Source: Margaritispora aquatica
Taxonomy: Eukaryota > Ascomycota > Leotiomycetes > Helotiales > Discinellaceae
NCBI GenBank assembly: GCA_007644065.1
Contig: VJWN01000001.1
Location: forward strand, 2,308,340 to 2,372,339
Length of the DNA: 64,000 nt
Reading direction: 5' to 3'
The notes under the pieces were generated by a model that had not been told where the DNA came from, searched no databases, and saw only the letters and a program-made list of their open reading frames with translations. Of this stretch, positions 45,850-56,924 are shown piece after piece. A program made the position numbers and the translations under genes. Every line of letters begins with the position of its first letter. Within the stretch, counting starts at the first letter, position 1.

Positions 45850-46769
45850 TTGCGGTGTTGAGGGGAAGCAAGGATAGATACCTTATTTAATGTATAGAAT
45901 GAGTTTGGCATAGTACTTTTACGTTTATCCTATTACTCATGATTTTAAGTGATCTTTATTTTTGGTCTATCTTTACACTACAATCATTTCGAAATTCCGA
46001 GCCTCTGTGGAAACAACTGCTTAGAATATCTCGCTCTGCAGTTTACCTTGACTCGAAGGCATACTCAATTTATTGCCTTCGAAAAGGTGACAGAAATGAT
46101 TAGGGGCAAAGCACAAAACAGCAAAAGAAATGGCCATCCACATCATGATGCTTACCATTCTTTCATACACGGCTTCCGGGCTCTCCGAAGAAAGCGCTAC
46201 TAACCACAAAGCACGTACTATTATGTTACGCCGCCTTGGCACTCAGAATGATTGGATACAAGTGCGATTGAATCTGACTTTATAAAACTCCCATTTGGGT
46301 ACATGATTTAAGCGAATTTTGACTTCGAATGTCTGCATAGGTACTGAATTGCTCTGGGTAGCAGGATCCTAGCTTTCTCTTATAATACAAAGCTCGAGGG
46401 CAGAAGCCAATTCGATTTCTAGAATGTCATGGCAAAGCTATTTAGTGTTTTATTGATACTCGCTCCCTCTCCGACCTGAAAGGGGAAGTATTCTTGGTGT
46501 GAGATGGCCGAGGGGACATTAGATAGGTAGAGAGGCGATTGAATCATCAATGATAGTGATATATGAAACCGCGATCCTCTTTCCTGCAAGTTTTCTCGAG
46601 AGAACTAAAAAAAAAAAAAAAAAACTACCACGAGCCCTTATTTTTGGTCTTCACTGTCACTTGGACTGGAGTTTACCGAGACTGTCTTCAGTCTAGGAGC
46701 ATTTCTAAACTCAATATAACCACAAATGGGGTGTTTACTCTTTGCGCAGATTTTAGAGAAGCCTTTCCA
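45850..46769. other. Intergenic, convergent 3' flanks
   Basis: No supported gene is seen between the transporter and the converging phosphoesterase-like gene. It contains an 18-base A run at 46607-46624. A minus-strand frame near 46021-46242 has no motif. Confidence 0.55.
46607..46624. repeat. A18 homopolymer
   Basis: Eighteen consecutive A bases are seen directly. No target-site duplication or element body next to it was recognised. Confidence 0.9.
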
Positions 46770-47559
46770 TCACTCCACAACCAATTCGTCCCCTTTCAAC
46801 CCCCAGCCCGCCTCCCTCAACTTCTCCAATACACCCTCAGCAACCTTCCCCCCAAGCACAACCACGAGTCTGAAACCCACCATAAACGAGCCAGGCCTCC
46901 TTATCTCCCCAATTGTAGTCTGCAAATGCTTCACTTGCTTCTCGTGTTCACACCCCGAGCTTGAGAGCGGAGCACCGAGGAGCACGGTTTTTTCGGTGGA
47001 GAAGGAGAAATACCCTGACGGAGCACGGAACGCGGTGTGAAGAATCTCGAGACGCCCTTGTGTTCGGTTTTCTGGGTCCCAGTGCAGTAAGTTGTCGGTG
47101 TTGGAGTCTAGGAGGGCGCTGCCAAGGAGGGGATCGTTTGTCCAGCGTGCGAGAGTAGTATCTGGTAATCGTCAATAAGTTCTTGAAAGAGATGAGGATT
47201 AAGAGCGTGTATCTGGAGTTTTGAAGAGATATTGAGGGCACAAGAGAGTACTTACATTCGTTCTTCCCGGCTACTACGAATACATGCTTGTAATTCTGGC
47301 AACAGTATTGGAGGAATTCCTTCAATTGCTGTGGACGGGACGTCAAAGCGGGACTCAGGTTGCTGCAGAATTAGCATGATGTGTTGACGATTTCAAAGTA
47401 CGAAAATTGCAGATTCGTGAAGCGCACATTCAGTGAATAGAGAAGAAAGAAAAAGACATACTCGCTTGCGATGATGAGGTTATGAGCACTAGATATTTCG
47501 AAATTATCGAAGGACCTCACCTCTCGATCGGAGATGACGTGAAAGCTTGTTGGTGCCAT
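46770..47559 (-). CDS. Metallophosphoesterase-like protein lacking metal ligands, copy A
   Basis: Three exons (47559-47462, 47362-47256, 47161-46770) give 198 residues. The fold assignment comes from parallels with fungal calcineurin-like phosphoesterases: FHVISDREVRSFDNFEI stands where SDLHLE...FEI is usual, NLIIASDN where LILAGDIG is usual, and VFVVAGKNEY where VFLVLGNHE is usual. GRLEILHTAF and TVLLGAPLSSS follow, where such enzymes have KLVxLNRTR and TILGCTLxS. The metal-binding His residues of DxH and GNHE are absent, and the second Asp is only arguably kept. The C-terminus stops before the later GH and GHTH motifs, so it is unlikely to be catalytic. A paralog with the same intron positions lies at 50332-51024 on the other strand. 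Function is unknown; pseudoenzyme or decaying gene are both possible. Confidence 0.6.
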
Positions 47560-48521
47560 TTGAGGGGAGTTGTGTAGAATCGGTTGAATTTAAGCTTTAC
47601 GATGGTTAGGTTGGAACGATTTAGTGGAAACTTATAGACCAAAAGTATGCTTCGTTGTGCATGGCATTAGTTGGTAGTTCCAAAACCTTTTAATCACAGA
47701 AAACATGGGAGGTGAATGTGAATCAATTGAATCCTGATCTTTGTTCTTGATTCAGGGTAAGCAATATCCTAGGGTATTACTCGGGACGGCAATAGAAAGG
47801 CAACAAACAAAGGAATTCGTGATCAAAGGTGTTTAGAATTCTTCTCTCTGAAGAGTCTTTCAATGCAAGGATGTTTTCACGTGGAAGTCCAAGACGGAGC
47901 GACTATCAGCAACTTATCGAATGGCTTCAATACAGCGCTTACCTGCTGCCTTGCAGGTTCGTATTATGAAAGATAGCTAGGGGTTCTGTTACCCAGGGCA
48001 ATTCATTCCAAAGACATTTCGAGGTGATTCGCTTGGATCATGTGACCCAAACAGGAGGTTGATAAACCCAAATTAAACCGACTTCTGTATCAAATCATTC
48101 TGATCGTCAGGGTAGCGTAACATAATAGTACGTGCTCTGTGGTGAGTAGCCAGTTTCTAGAGACCCCAAAGCCGTACGTGAAAGAATGATCAGCATCATG
48201 ATGCGAAAGGCCTTTCTTTTGCAGCTCTATTCTTCTCACGTTATTTTTGCCGTTATATTCAAAGGCATTATATCGGATTTAATTTTTGATTCAAGTCAAG
48301 CTCCTGACTTTTGCACCTTTTCAACTCTTCTGCTTTTTCGCTTCGGCGGAATCTTGGCAAAACTCCTGATTTTTTGGTTTGTTTACTTCTAGGTTCGTTC
48401 CAGATCAACTTCAACTTCAAATCTACAACTACTCAGTTTTGAGAGAAAAACTGCAACACCATCATATCTTTCCTCCACCTAAACACAAAATACCCGCGCT
48501 CAACTACCAACAATCGCAAGT
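47560..48521. other. Intergenic, divergent promoters
   Basis: This lies between the phosphoesterase-like copy A and the next rightward gene. No coding signal is seen. The last 100 bp before 48522 are CA-rich, as in many fungal leader regions. Confidence 0.6.
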
Positions 48522-49713
48522 ATGTCTGCGCAATTGAACGATCCCCCTGGCCTCCCAGTTGCCTTCCCTTCCACCAACTTCGGAGCTGCGATAGACCTAT
48601 TTGAGAAGATCAATAACGATATATCGGATTTGCGCGAACTTATGCGTCTACCACGTAACGGCGCGTCTGGAATGTCGAACGAAGAATTGCGAGCGCTGGA
48701 TCAACTCGAAGTTGGGTTGGGACGCATGATCACACACGAGGGGCCTTCCAGCTGGGCCAGTAGAATTATTCTGTGCAGCTGACTTGACTGCGCCGGAAGT
48801 CAAAGGCCTTGCGGTAGAGAGGGAGGAACTTGATGCTGCAGTCGTTCTAAGTCGGTTGCCAGATTTTGTGCCACCTCCTGCTGCTGCTCCTGCTGGGCAA
48901 AGGCAGGAAGCAGCTGCGACTTCAAGACTTGTCTCTTCCGTGGCATCGTCTTCGAAGTTTGTTGTCTCCACTGGCCATACTCCTCCAGGTGCATCTTCTG
49001 TTGGAAATATCCCACCACAACCCGCTCCTAGCACGCAGACTACCGAGTCACACAATACCACAACCGAGGCAGCCAAAATCAACACAGAGACTGATTCCAA
49101 GCAACCGCTTCCTCCTGGATCTTGGAGAGATGCGTAAGTTTCCCAAAAAGGTACCTTTTCCAAAGTCGGCATTGTTATACTGACTACATGGCTTACAGGT
49201 CATGGGCAAGAGGCAACTTTGTCACTGTTTTCCTTGAGCCCGAAATTCCACATCTGACTCGCGAGGACCCCGGACAAGCAACCCACTTTCAAATGACAGA
49301 GCCTATGCTTCTCAAACAAGCGGACGCTTTTATTGGCATGCTGAACACCAAGAGACGTAACCCTGGATGGGACAAGGAGGACGAGCTCGTTTGGGATTGG
49401 AAAGTCTCGAAAACTGTCAAGGTACTGTACATACCAGCCATGCACTACACTATACCCTTCTCCAACGCAATCATCATAGCTCTAGTCTATTAACTAATTT
49501 AACATTGAACAGCCGTTTACCAAAGTTGACAAAGTCATCTACTGGCAGCCTTTCCTCGACCACATCATAGCTATCGGCGACGCGAACTCCAAACAAGGCA
49601 TTGCCGCCAAGGCTATCTCTGGATGTACACTTGAGCAACAAAAGGCTGCATTTGGAGCCTGGTGGGACTATGCTAGGAATAAAAAGCTCACCCACAAGAA
49701 ATCATGGACGTGA
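48522..49713 (+). CDS. Hypothetical protein with a probably disrupted reading frame
   Basis: I do not recognise this gene. An intact model uses exons 48522-48654, 48779-49133, 49199-49421 and 49513-49713 and gives 303 residues. Its first intron needs a weak GTAACG donor. Read without that intron, the frame runs through EELRALDQLEVGLGRMITHE and then must shift by one base near the GGGG at 48740-48743 to enter the next open block, PVELFCAADLTAPEVKG. The core is IYWQPFLDHIIAIGDANSKQ followed by GAWWDYARNKKLT. After KKLT at about 49692 the natural continuation PQEIMDVMGGAAPEMGW lies in another frame. The middle is Ala/Pro/Ser-rich. It is flanked by two related phosphoesterase-like genes. It may be a pseudogene or carry sequence errors. 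Confidence 0.5.
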
Positions 49714-50331
49714 TGGGAGGTGCAGCACCTGAGATGGGTTGGTGAGGCGGTTCTTGCGGAGCGCATGTTCGAGGGCGCAATGCTATGCTTGAAGGTATGT
49801 TTGCATTTCTCTTTGTTACTTGCCTATGTTCTGCAAGTTGAAGAGTTTCTTGGCTTTTGTTAGAGGATGCTGATATTTACTGGGTAGAATGGCGAGCCTA
49901 AGTTGTCGAATGACGAGGAGACACATCTTCGATTGAGGAAGGAACAGCGGGATCGAGATTCTAGCGATGTCATGTAGTGGGGGGAAGATTTGTAGAAACA
50001 AAGTTATGTTATTGAGATGCCGGATTCGTTGCTGAGTGGGTCAGTTGTATGTTTATAAAAGGAACAACCAATAAATCAGTAATTCAGATTGGTACTCTCT
50101 TCTACGTGAGACAAGAAACGGTCAACTTATGCCAATTCAATCACACTTTGCCAAACCCAGATCAACAAATACTCACATGAGGATATGGGATTATGACTCA
50201 AGCGATTAACATCTTGCAAAATCACAACAGCATATGAGCTGTATAGATTCTGGTATGAACTACGAGACTTTAGCTCAACAAACAATTCCTCTCAACTCAA
50301 AAAATACTTCAACATATATCTATCCCTGAAA
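49714..50331. other. Coding-like tail after the stop, then copy B promoter
   Basis: Sequence just after the TGA at 49711-49713 still looks coding. In the same frame, 49714-49794 is open and can splice (GTATGT...GGGTAG) to 49888-49977, ending KEQRDRDSSDVM. In a second frame the block ending GRNAMLE can splice at TTTGTTAG (about 49863) to give EDADIYWVEWRA and a stop. These are probably remnants of the preceding gene's C-terminus. From about 49980 to 50331 nothing is seen except the promoter region of copy B. Confidence 0.45.
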
Positions 50332-51024
50332 ATGTCATCACGACATGACTTCCACATAATCTCCGACGAGCAGCTTCAGCGTCTCGATAAGTTTCCAGAC
50401 TCTGGCGCTGTAAATCTCATCATTGCAAGCAGGTGCGTTAAAATAATTGTCTGTAGCCTGCTTTGAGTTGCCCGTTTGCTTTCGAGCCTGCTTGTTTTAC
50501 CCCGTTTGCATCGCAACAGTTGAAAAACTACTCTTGCTAACAGATTGCCAGTCTTGCCAAATTGTTGCAAAGCCACTCTAAACAGCTAAGAGAATACCTA
50601 CCACGATGTCGCTGGAACTACTCTCGAGTATTCTTGCTTGCTGGACATGAAGAATGTACGATAGAGCCCGACTGTCTCATAGCAAAGAATACAAAGCTGA
50701 TTCCTTGCCAATATAGATGTTGAACTCAACCGAATGACCCAGGAACTCCAGATGAACTACAATGGTGGCATTATCTTTATCCTACACGGCGAGCACCGCC
50801 CAGTGTCTGGCTTTGGGATCGCCGGAACCCGTCAAGAGAGCGTGGCGTTGGTAGGATATCCGTTCTCACAGCTTCAACACCAAGATGACATAGCACATCT
50901 ACAAGAAAACTTAGCTCTTATCCGTCGTCCGCAATCGTACACGATAATGGAACGAATTCTGGTTGTCACTGCTGAACGTGTGTCCTCGCTCACGGGTGAT
51001 GATCGTACACGCTTGTCCCTATAA
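50332..51024 (+). CDS. Metallophosphoesterase-like protein lacking metal ligands, copy B
   Basis: Three exons (50332-50432, 50552-50655, 50717-51024) give 170 residues. Exons 1 plus 2 total 205 nt, the same as in copy A at 46770-47559, and both introns keep the same phase and place. Matching blocks are FHIISDEQLQRLDKF against FHVISDREVRSFDNF, NLIIAS in both, VFLLAGHEEY against VFVVAGKNEY, and FILHGEHRPVSGF against EILHTAFRAPSGY. ALVGYPFSQL and a shared HLQ...IRRP.S motif follow. As in copy A, the metallophosphoesterase ligands (DxH, GD, GNHE) are replaced, so catalysis is unlikely. Intron 1 is long (119 bp) with several competing acceptors; only the one after ATTGCCAG keeps the frame. Function unknown. 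Confidence 0.58.
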
Positions 51025-53766
51025 CTAAGGGAAGGTGATTTTTGGATCGCTGGAGATGAGCTTATAGGTCTTCTATCGCATATCGTTGAGTTTCAAGGCC
51101 ATTAAGCTAATTTGAAATAAAGAGAGCGATTCGAGCCTGTAAAAAATGGGCTAATGATTGAGATTTTGGGAAGATCTAGCTCGAGTAGTTTCTTCCCTTC
51201 GAAACGATTTGAATCCTCAAAGGGATTTGAATTTAGCATTTGGGCTGAGCGTAAAAGGCGAGGCTCACAACCATAGTTGAAGATATGAGAGTGTGCAATC
51301 TTCAAAGCCACTATGTCTTCGTATTACCGTCGATTTGTAGCATAGAATCAAAATATATGTCCAGCAGTCTCAGTTTACTGTGGAAATTATACCTGCAAGT
51401 GATGGATAACTGCCCTTAGCAATGTATTTCGGCAGTTACCAGATATTTACGTTTCTCAAACTTCTAGATTTAGTAGCCCTTACTGTAAGAAACAATGCGG
51501 CTGTAAGAAACTCTCTATTTCTTCGTTTTTGGTGTGCTTTGAGCCACACATTATTCTGCTATCTGACTTGTACTGGGTAGCATTCCTACAGCATGGCTGA
51601 GTGCCTACTTTGCAATCTCATCTCACCAGCGACAATGACAGCAAAAATGCCGCTACGAGATCTTCAAATCAAACAACAGTTTAACGAAACACCGTCATTT
51701 GCACACCGTTACATCAACACTTTGCACTGCCCGCTTGGGAGATAACGTGTCTTCAAAATTCTCGAATAAAATGCACAAGAAACAAAAATCATCCGACTCG
51801 AAAGCTCACCCTGTCCACACATCATATGCTAGGGTAGCTCACGGAGAATAGATGATTGGAGCGTGCCCGGCTGTACAGAATGCGGGCGTTCATGCTCGGC
51901 TGCGCCTCCACGTCTCGACAATTGGCAGATTCCGTAACGTTGTTTGGGCAGAAGGAACGCACGTTTTCTTTGTGTGATAAAGAAGATTTTGCATTCTCCA
52001 GGAATGACTGGAATGGAAATGGGAGTGGAAGTAAGAGTAAGATAGGAAGTGGCGGTAAGAGAGGCATTTGGATGGGATTTGACGTGAGGTTGAACTCTGA
52101 ATGGCTTGGATTTTGAGATCAGCCGAAATTGAAGCCTGAAAGGAAACCTTGGCAGGGCTGAGCCTCATCAGGTTCTCATTAGTTCGGCACTACTCGGCCC
52201 GCGGATGTTGAGCCGAGCGATTTAGCTCATAGCCGGGTATCATGTGAGGCAGAAAAGGTGAGAAGTTCACCTGAGGATCTACCTTACCTTCTACTGTATC
52301 GGGCACATTCGGATTTGCCTCGTAACAAACATGTGGTCACAAATGACGAGATAGGAAGGCTTCCAGAAGGCCAAGACGAGGCTAGTGCGGCACATGCGGT
52401 GAACGGATCCATGACATGGTCTTTGTTTTCCCTGAAGAGGTTGGACGTTGATCTTGGCTTGATATTGATAGCTAAGACGGAGCATTGATATGCCGAGTAA
52501 CAACAAAGGCGAAGCGATATTTTCATATCGCAGTTAGTGGTATGCGGGAATAATTCTTTGAAGTGGATGTATTACACACAATCTGCCAATTCCATACTGC
52601 GCGTAATACAATCGGATAAACACCTCAGCCTCTCATAACACTAACACTGCGAAGGGGCATCTGGAAGTGCGGCAGTGTTCGAGTCTCACGAGGTACAGTA
52701 GCACGGTAGCCTCGCTGTTTTGGTGATGATGATGTCGACCAAGCATGCACGAGATGGTAGTGATTGTGATGATCCTAGCGAATATCCTCAAAAGGACACA
52801 CTAGTTCATTTCAACAGGGATGAGGAAGCTCTTAGCGACCTTCGTTAGCGGATGGCTAAGCTTTTGTGGATGCAGAAACGGTAAGGAAGAGAAGGGGAAC
52901 GATAGGAAACATACCTCCGTACGTAGCAAGGGAAAAGACGTTTCGTAAGGTAGGCGGAGCAGAGCCAGACAGACCTGTCCAACACACGATATGCAAACAT
53001 CTCGGACGTTGGAATGGCTGTGAACAACAGTAAGGATATGAACTGCATTCGAATTCAGCCTTCTTAGGGGTTGTGAAGGACTTGTATTGCGCCGTATGAC
53101 TTAACATCAACAAGTAGCAAAGCGAGAGACATGAGCAGCAGGCCACTAATCAGACAGAAAGTATTGTTTAGGTAGAGAAGATATATGATGGCTTTGTTAC
53201 ATAGTTAGCGAATTAATTGATCGATACGTTATGTTTGTCATCCACTTTGAAGAAGCTAAAGTACAGTAGAGAAACGTTGTGAGAACATGTCTCAGACCTT
53301 GCGTCATCATAGTCTTGATACATATCGAGTGTCAAACGACAAATATCACCCCCGTGTTCTGTGTTCTCCTGTCAACCCTCCAAATTCGCCGCCAAGCTCT
53401 AACCACCTAGGTAGGGATCTCGTGTTTGATTCGCCAAGTCATTACTTCCGTTACCTTCGTACAGTGCTAAGTAACTTTGAGCTTTTCCCCCGCACGGCAA
53501 CATAGCCCGATCTTTCTCGTGCATCAGCCACCTGCACCTGCACCACTTCCACTTGCACTTTCCATCTGAACCCTGGTCAACCACACCTTCCTCCCATTCA
53601 AGTCCTAGCGCCAGGAAGCTTCCTACCTGTACTTAATCAACACCTCACCTGCGACTTTTTATCAATAATCACACAACACACCACCTTCTACTTAATACTT
53701 TCTACCAATACTCTTGGGCTTTCTTCGATTTCATCCTCGCAGATAAACAATAATCCAAACAGCATA
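51025..53766. other. Long intergenic spacer, no gene seen
   Basis: This 2.7-kb region between copy B and the SPFH gene has no supported gene. Short frames around 51856-52168, 52258-52526 and 52733-52848 lack motifs. The last 150 bp before 53767 are pyrimidine- and CA-rich, consistent with a promoter of a well-expressed gene. Confidence 0.55.
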
Positions 53767-54969
53767 ATGTCTTCAAGCTACCAAAGCCATGATCCTATTG
53801 TCGCAAAAGACGACAATAGCACCAAACCATCAGGTTCAGGTCTGAATGGTGGATTTCGCCCCTCGCACAACCCAAATGGCTTGTCAGCTCCAATGGTGAA
53901 CGTTCAGCCTCCTCGCAGAGAAGATCTTCAACCTAGCTATGCGCAAACTCTCGTTGGCGAAAGTGACACAGGAACACATGGATGGTATGGCTCTATGAGT
54001 AAGTGGCAAGAAACCTACTTGCAATAAAAATAAACTGACCGCATAACAGTCAATGGTCTGGGTTCATGTATTGGTACTTTGGGCGCGTTCCCATGTTGTA
54101 TCTGCTGCCCAAATCCATACAAGCCAGTATCACAGGGAAATGTCGGCCTGGTCACCAAGTTCGGACGTTTCTATCGTGCAGTGGATCCCGGTCTTGTCAA
54201 GATCAACCCTCTTAGCGAACGCCTCATCCAAGTCGATGTCAAGATTCAGATTGTTGGTAAGTAAATCCACCAGCACATCATAGTAAATTCTAACAAACTT
54301 CCAGAGGTACCAAAGCAAGTTTGCATGACTAAGGACAACGTCACTCTCCACTTGACCTCCGTCATCTACTACCACATTACATCTCCCCACAAGGCTGCCT
54401 TCGGTATCTCTAACGTTCGCCAAGCACTTGTTGAGCGTACTCAGACCACACTCCGTCACGTTGTTGGTGCTCGCGTTCTTCAGGATGTGATTGAGCGTCG
54501 TGAGGAAGTCGCACAGTCCATCGGAGAGATTATTGAGGATGTAGCTTCTGGATGGGGTGTTCAAGTCGAGAGCATGTTGATCAAGGATATCATCTTCAGC
54601 AACGAGCTTCAGGATTCCCTCTCTATGGCCGCTCAGTCCAAGCGTATCGGAGAGTCTAAAGTCATCGCCGCTCGTGCTGAAGTCGAGTCCGCCAAGCTTA
54701 TGCGACAAGCTGCCGACATTTTGTCATCCGCTCCAGCCATGCAAATTCGTTATCTCGAGGCAATGCAAGCCATGGCCAAGAGCGCCAACAGCAAGGTCAT
54801 CTTCTTGCCAGGTCCACCATCATCCTCTGCGATGGCAAGCGCATTCACCGCTGAGGCTGAAGGAAGTGGCGGCCCGTCCGCGGCTGCCAAGTACGATGCG
54901 GGAGACTTTGGAGGTCAGGATTCCGGTTTCCAAAGGGCTATCAACGCCCGTGTCATCGAGAATATCTAA
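53767..54969 (+). CDS. SPFH / band 7 (stomatin-like) protein
   Basis: This is a predicted membrane-associated scaffold of the stomatin/prohibitin superfamily, which organises membrane microdomains. Three exons (53767-53998, 54050-54256, 54305-54969) give 367 residues, introns 51 and 48 bp. The first 75 residues are polar and disordered. A short hydrophobic Cys-rich hairpin LGAFPCCICCPNPYKPV precedes the SPFH core. The core includes GLVTKFGRFYRAVDPGLVKI, QVCMTKDNVTLHLTSVIYYH and QALVERTQTTLRHVVGARVL, followed by IEDVASGWGVQVESMLIKDI. A charged helix with QSKRIGESKVIAARAEVESA and the family's QAADILSSAPAMQIRYLEAM follow. It matches stomatin family order. The Cys-rich hairpin suggests palmitoylation, which is inference. 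Confidence 0.88.
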
Positions 54970-55580
54970 GCAAAAAGACAAATACTGATGATAAGGTGTT
55001 GATGTAGCCTGGTCTACATAGTTAGTTACTCCCACAGCTTCACACTTTAGTAGCCATCTCACAGGTTGCAATCGACGACGAAGACTTCTGTATTTGTATC
55101 TTCTGCTACTACTTGTTATGGTCTTTCACGATTATGGGTGGACGGGAGGGGTGGATGTGAGCAGGGAGAAATCAGTAATGAAGTAATGCGGGGTCTTGAT
55201 GTTTTTACGTTGGTCATTGGCAGGATACCCCAGTCTTTACGCATTTTACTTTGGTCTACGGGGTTTAGTCATCAGTAGTTTATGGTAGAAAATAATGATA
55301 CCAATTCGCTTTGCCTTTGAGTTCTTCAAGAACCTGCCTAATATGGTCCTGTGGGCTGAGTTCGGTGACACAGGTGATTTCAAACTTCGACGCCAGCCTG
55401 CGGACATGTCTAAGGAGAATGCTTATGAAGAGCCAGGCAGTCATATAATAATATTTTTCCTATACCAAGGCAGACCACCAAGCTTTGGGAGGAATGAGCG
55501 AAATGACACTACCTTGTCGTCAGTCATGTGATATACAGCCAATCTAGGCATTCTTAGTTTCATCTTTTCGCATTGCTGTC
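54970..55580. other. Intergenic, 3' flank of the SPFH gene
   Basis: No gene is seen between the SPFH stop codon and the 5S rRNA gene. Confidence 0.6.
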
Positions 55581-55699
55581 ACATACGACCATAGACTGAG
55601 GAGAATTGGGCATCCCGTCCGCTCTGCCATACACAAGCCTCAGATCGGTAGATTAGTAGTTGGGTGGGTGACCACCAGCGAATACCTACTGTTGTATGT
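55581..55699 (+). rRNA. 5S ribosomal RNA
   Basis: The 119-nt segment opens with ACATACGACCATAG and closes with GTTGTATGT, which pair as helix I. It contains CATCCCGTCCGCTCTGCC and the near-universal block TTAGTAGTTGGGTGGGTGACC. The helix II arms CTGAGGA and CCTCAGA pair. The sequence follows the layout of filamentous-fungal 5S RNA as I know it. A T-rich RNA polymerase III stop follows directly. As in other Pezizomycotina, 5S genes are dispersed single copies rather than part of the rDNA repeat. Several positions outside the conserved core differ from the Neurospora-type sequence, so a variant or pseudogene copy is possible. Confidence 0.88.
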
Positions 55700-55705
55700 C
55701 TTTTG

Positions 55706-55712
55706 TTTTTTT
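55706..55712 (+). terminator. RNA polymerase III T-run after 5S rRNA
   Basis: A four-T run begins two bases after the 5S 3' end, and a seven-T run at 55706-55712 follows. This is the expected pol III termination signal. Confidence 0.75.
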
Positions 55713-56924
55713 GGTGTCGTAGCTGTGTGTATAGCAACCTGTCTGCGTGCGTACATCCGGAGCTATTGGTTTGGCTCCTATTCTACTACGTGACTGTTTG
55801 GTTTGTTTCTACGAAGTGTCTGACATTAGCTGTTTGTTTTGAGTTTAAATTGGGTTGTTTGGTTCTTGACGTTTGGTAGACAACTCGTTTCTATGTCGTG
55901 ACCGAAGTTGTTGTACCTTTTGCTTTTGCGCTTTGGAAGAGAGGTGAGATATTGAAGAGACTTTGGTGGACTATGGTCAGTTTTGAATCAATTATTCGAT
56001 GGTTACAGGACCTGATCTGCTGACGTGTTTAGATTAAATGCGGTTTTTGATGCATATTTAAGAGTGAGAGGCAACCATTATTTTTCTCATTTATTGGGCT
56101 ATCACAAATGCGAGGCACATTGAAAAGCCCATAGAGGAATCTAATTCAACAGTGGTAGATTAAGTAGAAGTGAAGTCTTCCATGAAATCACAATTGCTAA
56201 GGTTTGAGAGGTTAACTTATTCGTGGTGTTCTTGATTTTCGCTTAATTTGGTTGTCTATCACGAATACCTCGAATTTTCATCGTGATCATTTGCAATGTA
56301 CTTAGAGAATACTAAACGGCCTTTTTTATAAGTACGCGAACTATTGTGAATCATTGAATTGATGTTTTGTGACTTTATAAGCTGCATAGATTAAGTTGTG
56401 CTAACATATAGTTGTCGATGCTAACCTGTTCAAAAACTACAAGATTTCAAGTCTAGTCCTCCGTCAGGATGAATCTATTAATGCACGCCCAATAACATGA
56501 AGCCCTTTAAACTTGTGAGAACATTAATTTGAGGGCAATTATATTGGTTGAAGTGTGTGAAAGTGTTTAAAAGACGGATGCGACGATGCCTCTAAACACA
56601 ATATTTCCCTATTGAATGTCGAAGTTACTTAGAGGAATGTATCACATATATAATTCCTCTCGGCCAATCAGACCCAGGATAGTTTCTTGTCCAGTTTGTG
56701 CGGAAATTCTTCCTGAAGATATACTTCACAGTCACCAATATATGCAAATGCGCCAAGATTCCAAGATCACGTTCGGTACTTGGCATGGAGATATTCCACC
56801 AGTGAAGGATCAATGGAATATTGGAGAAGATATAAATGGCAGTCTTCATATTCCGGCTGTATCTCGATTAACCTCTGTTTCAAAAATACCTTCTTTATTT
56901 CACTAATCGGCAATTCTCGTCGCA
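55713..56924. other. AT-rich intergenic spacer
   Basis: No gene is seen between the 5S gene and the PEBP gene. A weak frame at 56616-56906 has no motif. The right end should hold the PEBP promoter. Confidence 0.55.

Noticed and set aside
46607..46624. A18 run as a possible retroposon poly-A tail
   Set aside because: No element body, no target-site duplication and no reverse transcriptase-like frame beside it.
49711..49713. TGA as a programmed readthrough stop
   Set aside because: The following bases (TGG) do not match the known TGA-CTA readthrough context, and other frame breaks in the same gene make decay or sequence error more likely.
52675..52730. Possible tRNA T-arm (GTGTTCGAGTCTCAC)
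   Set aside because: The arms do not pair over five bases and no cloverleaf can be built around it.
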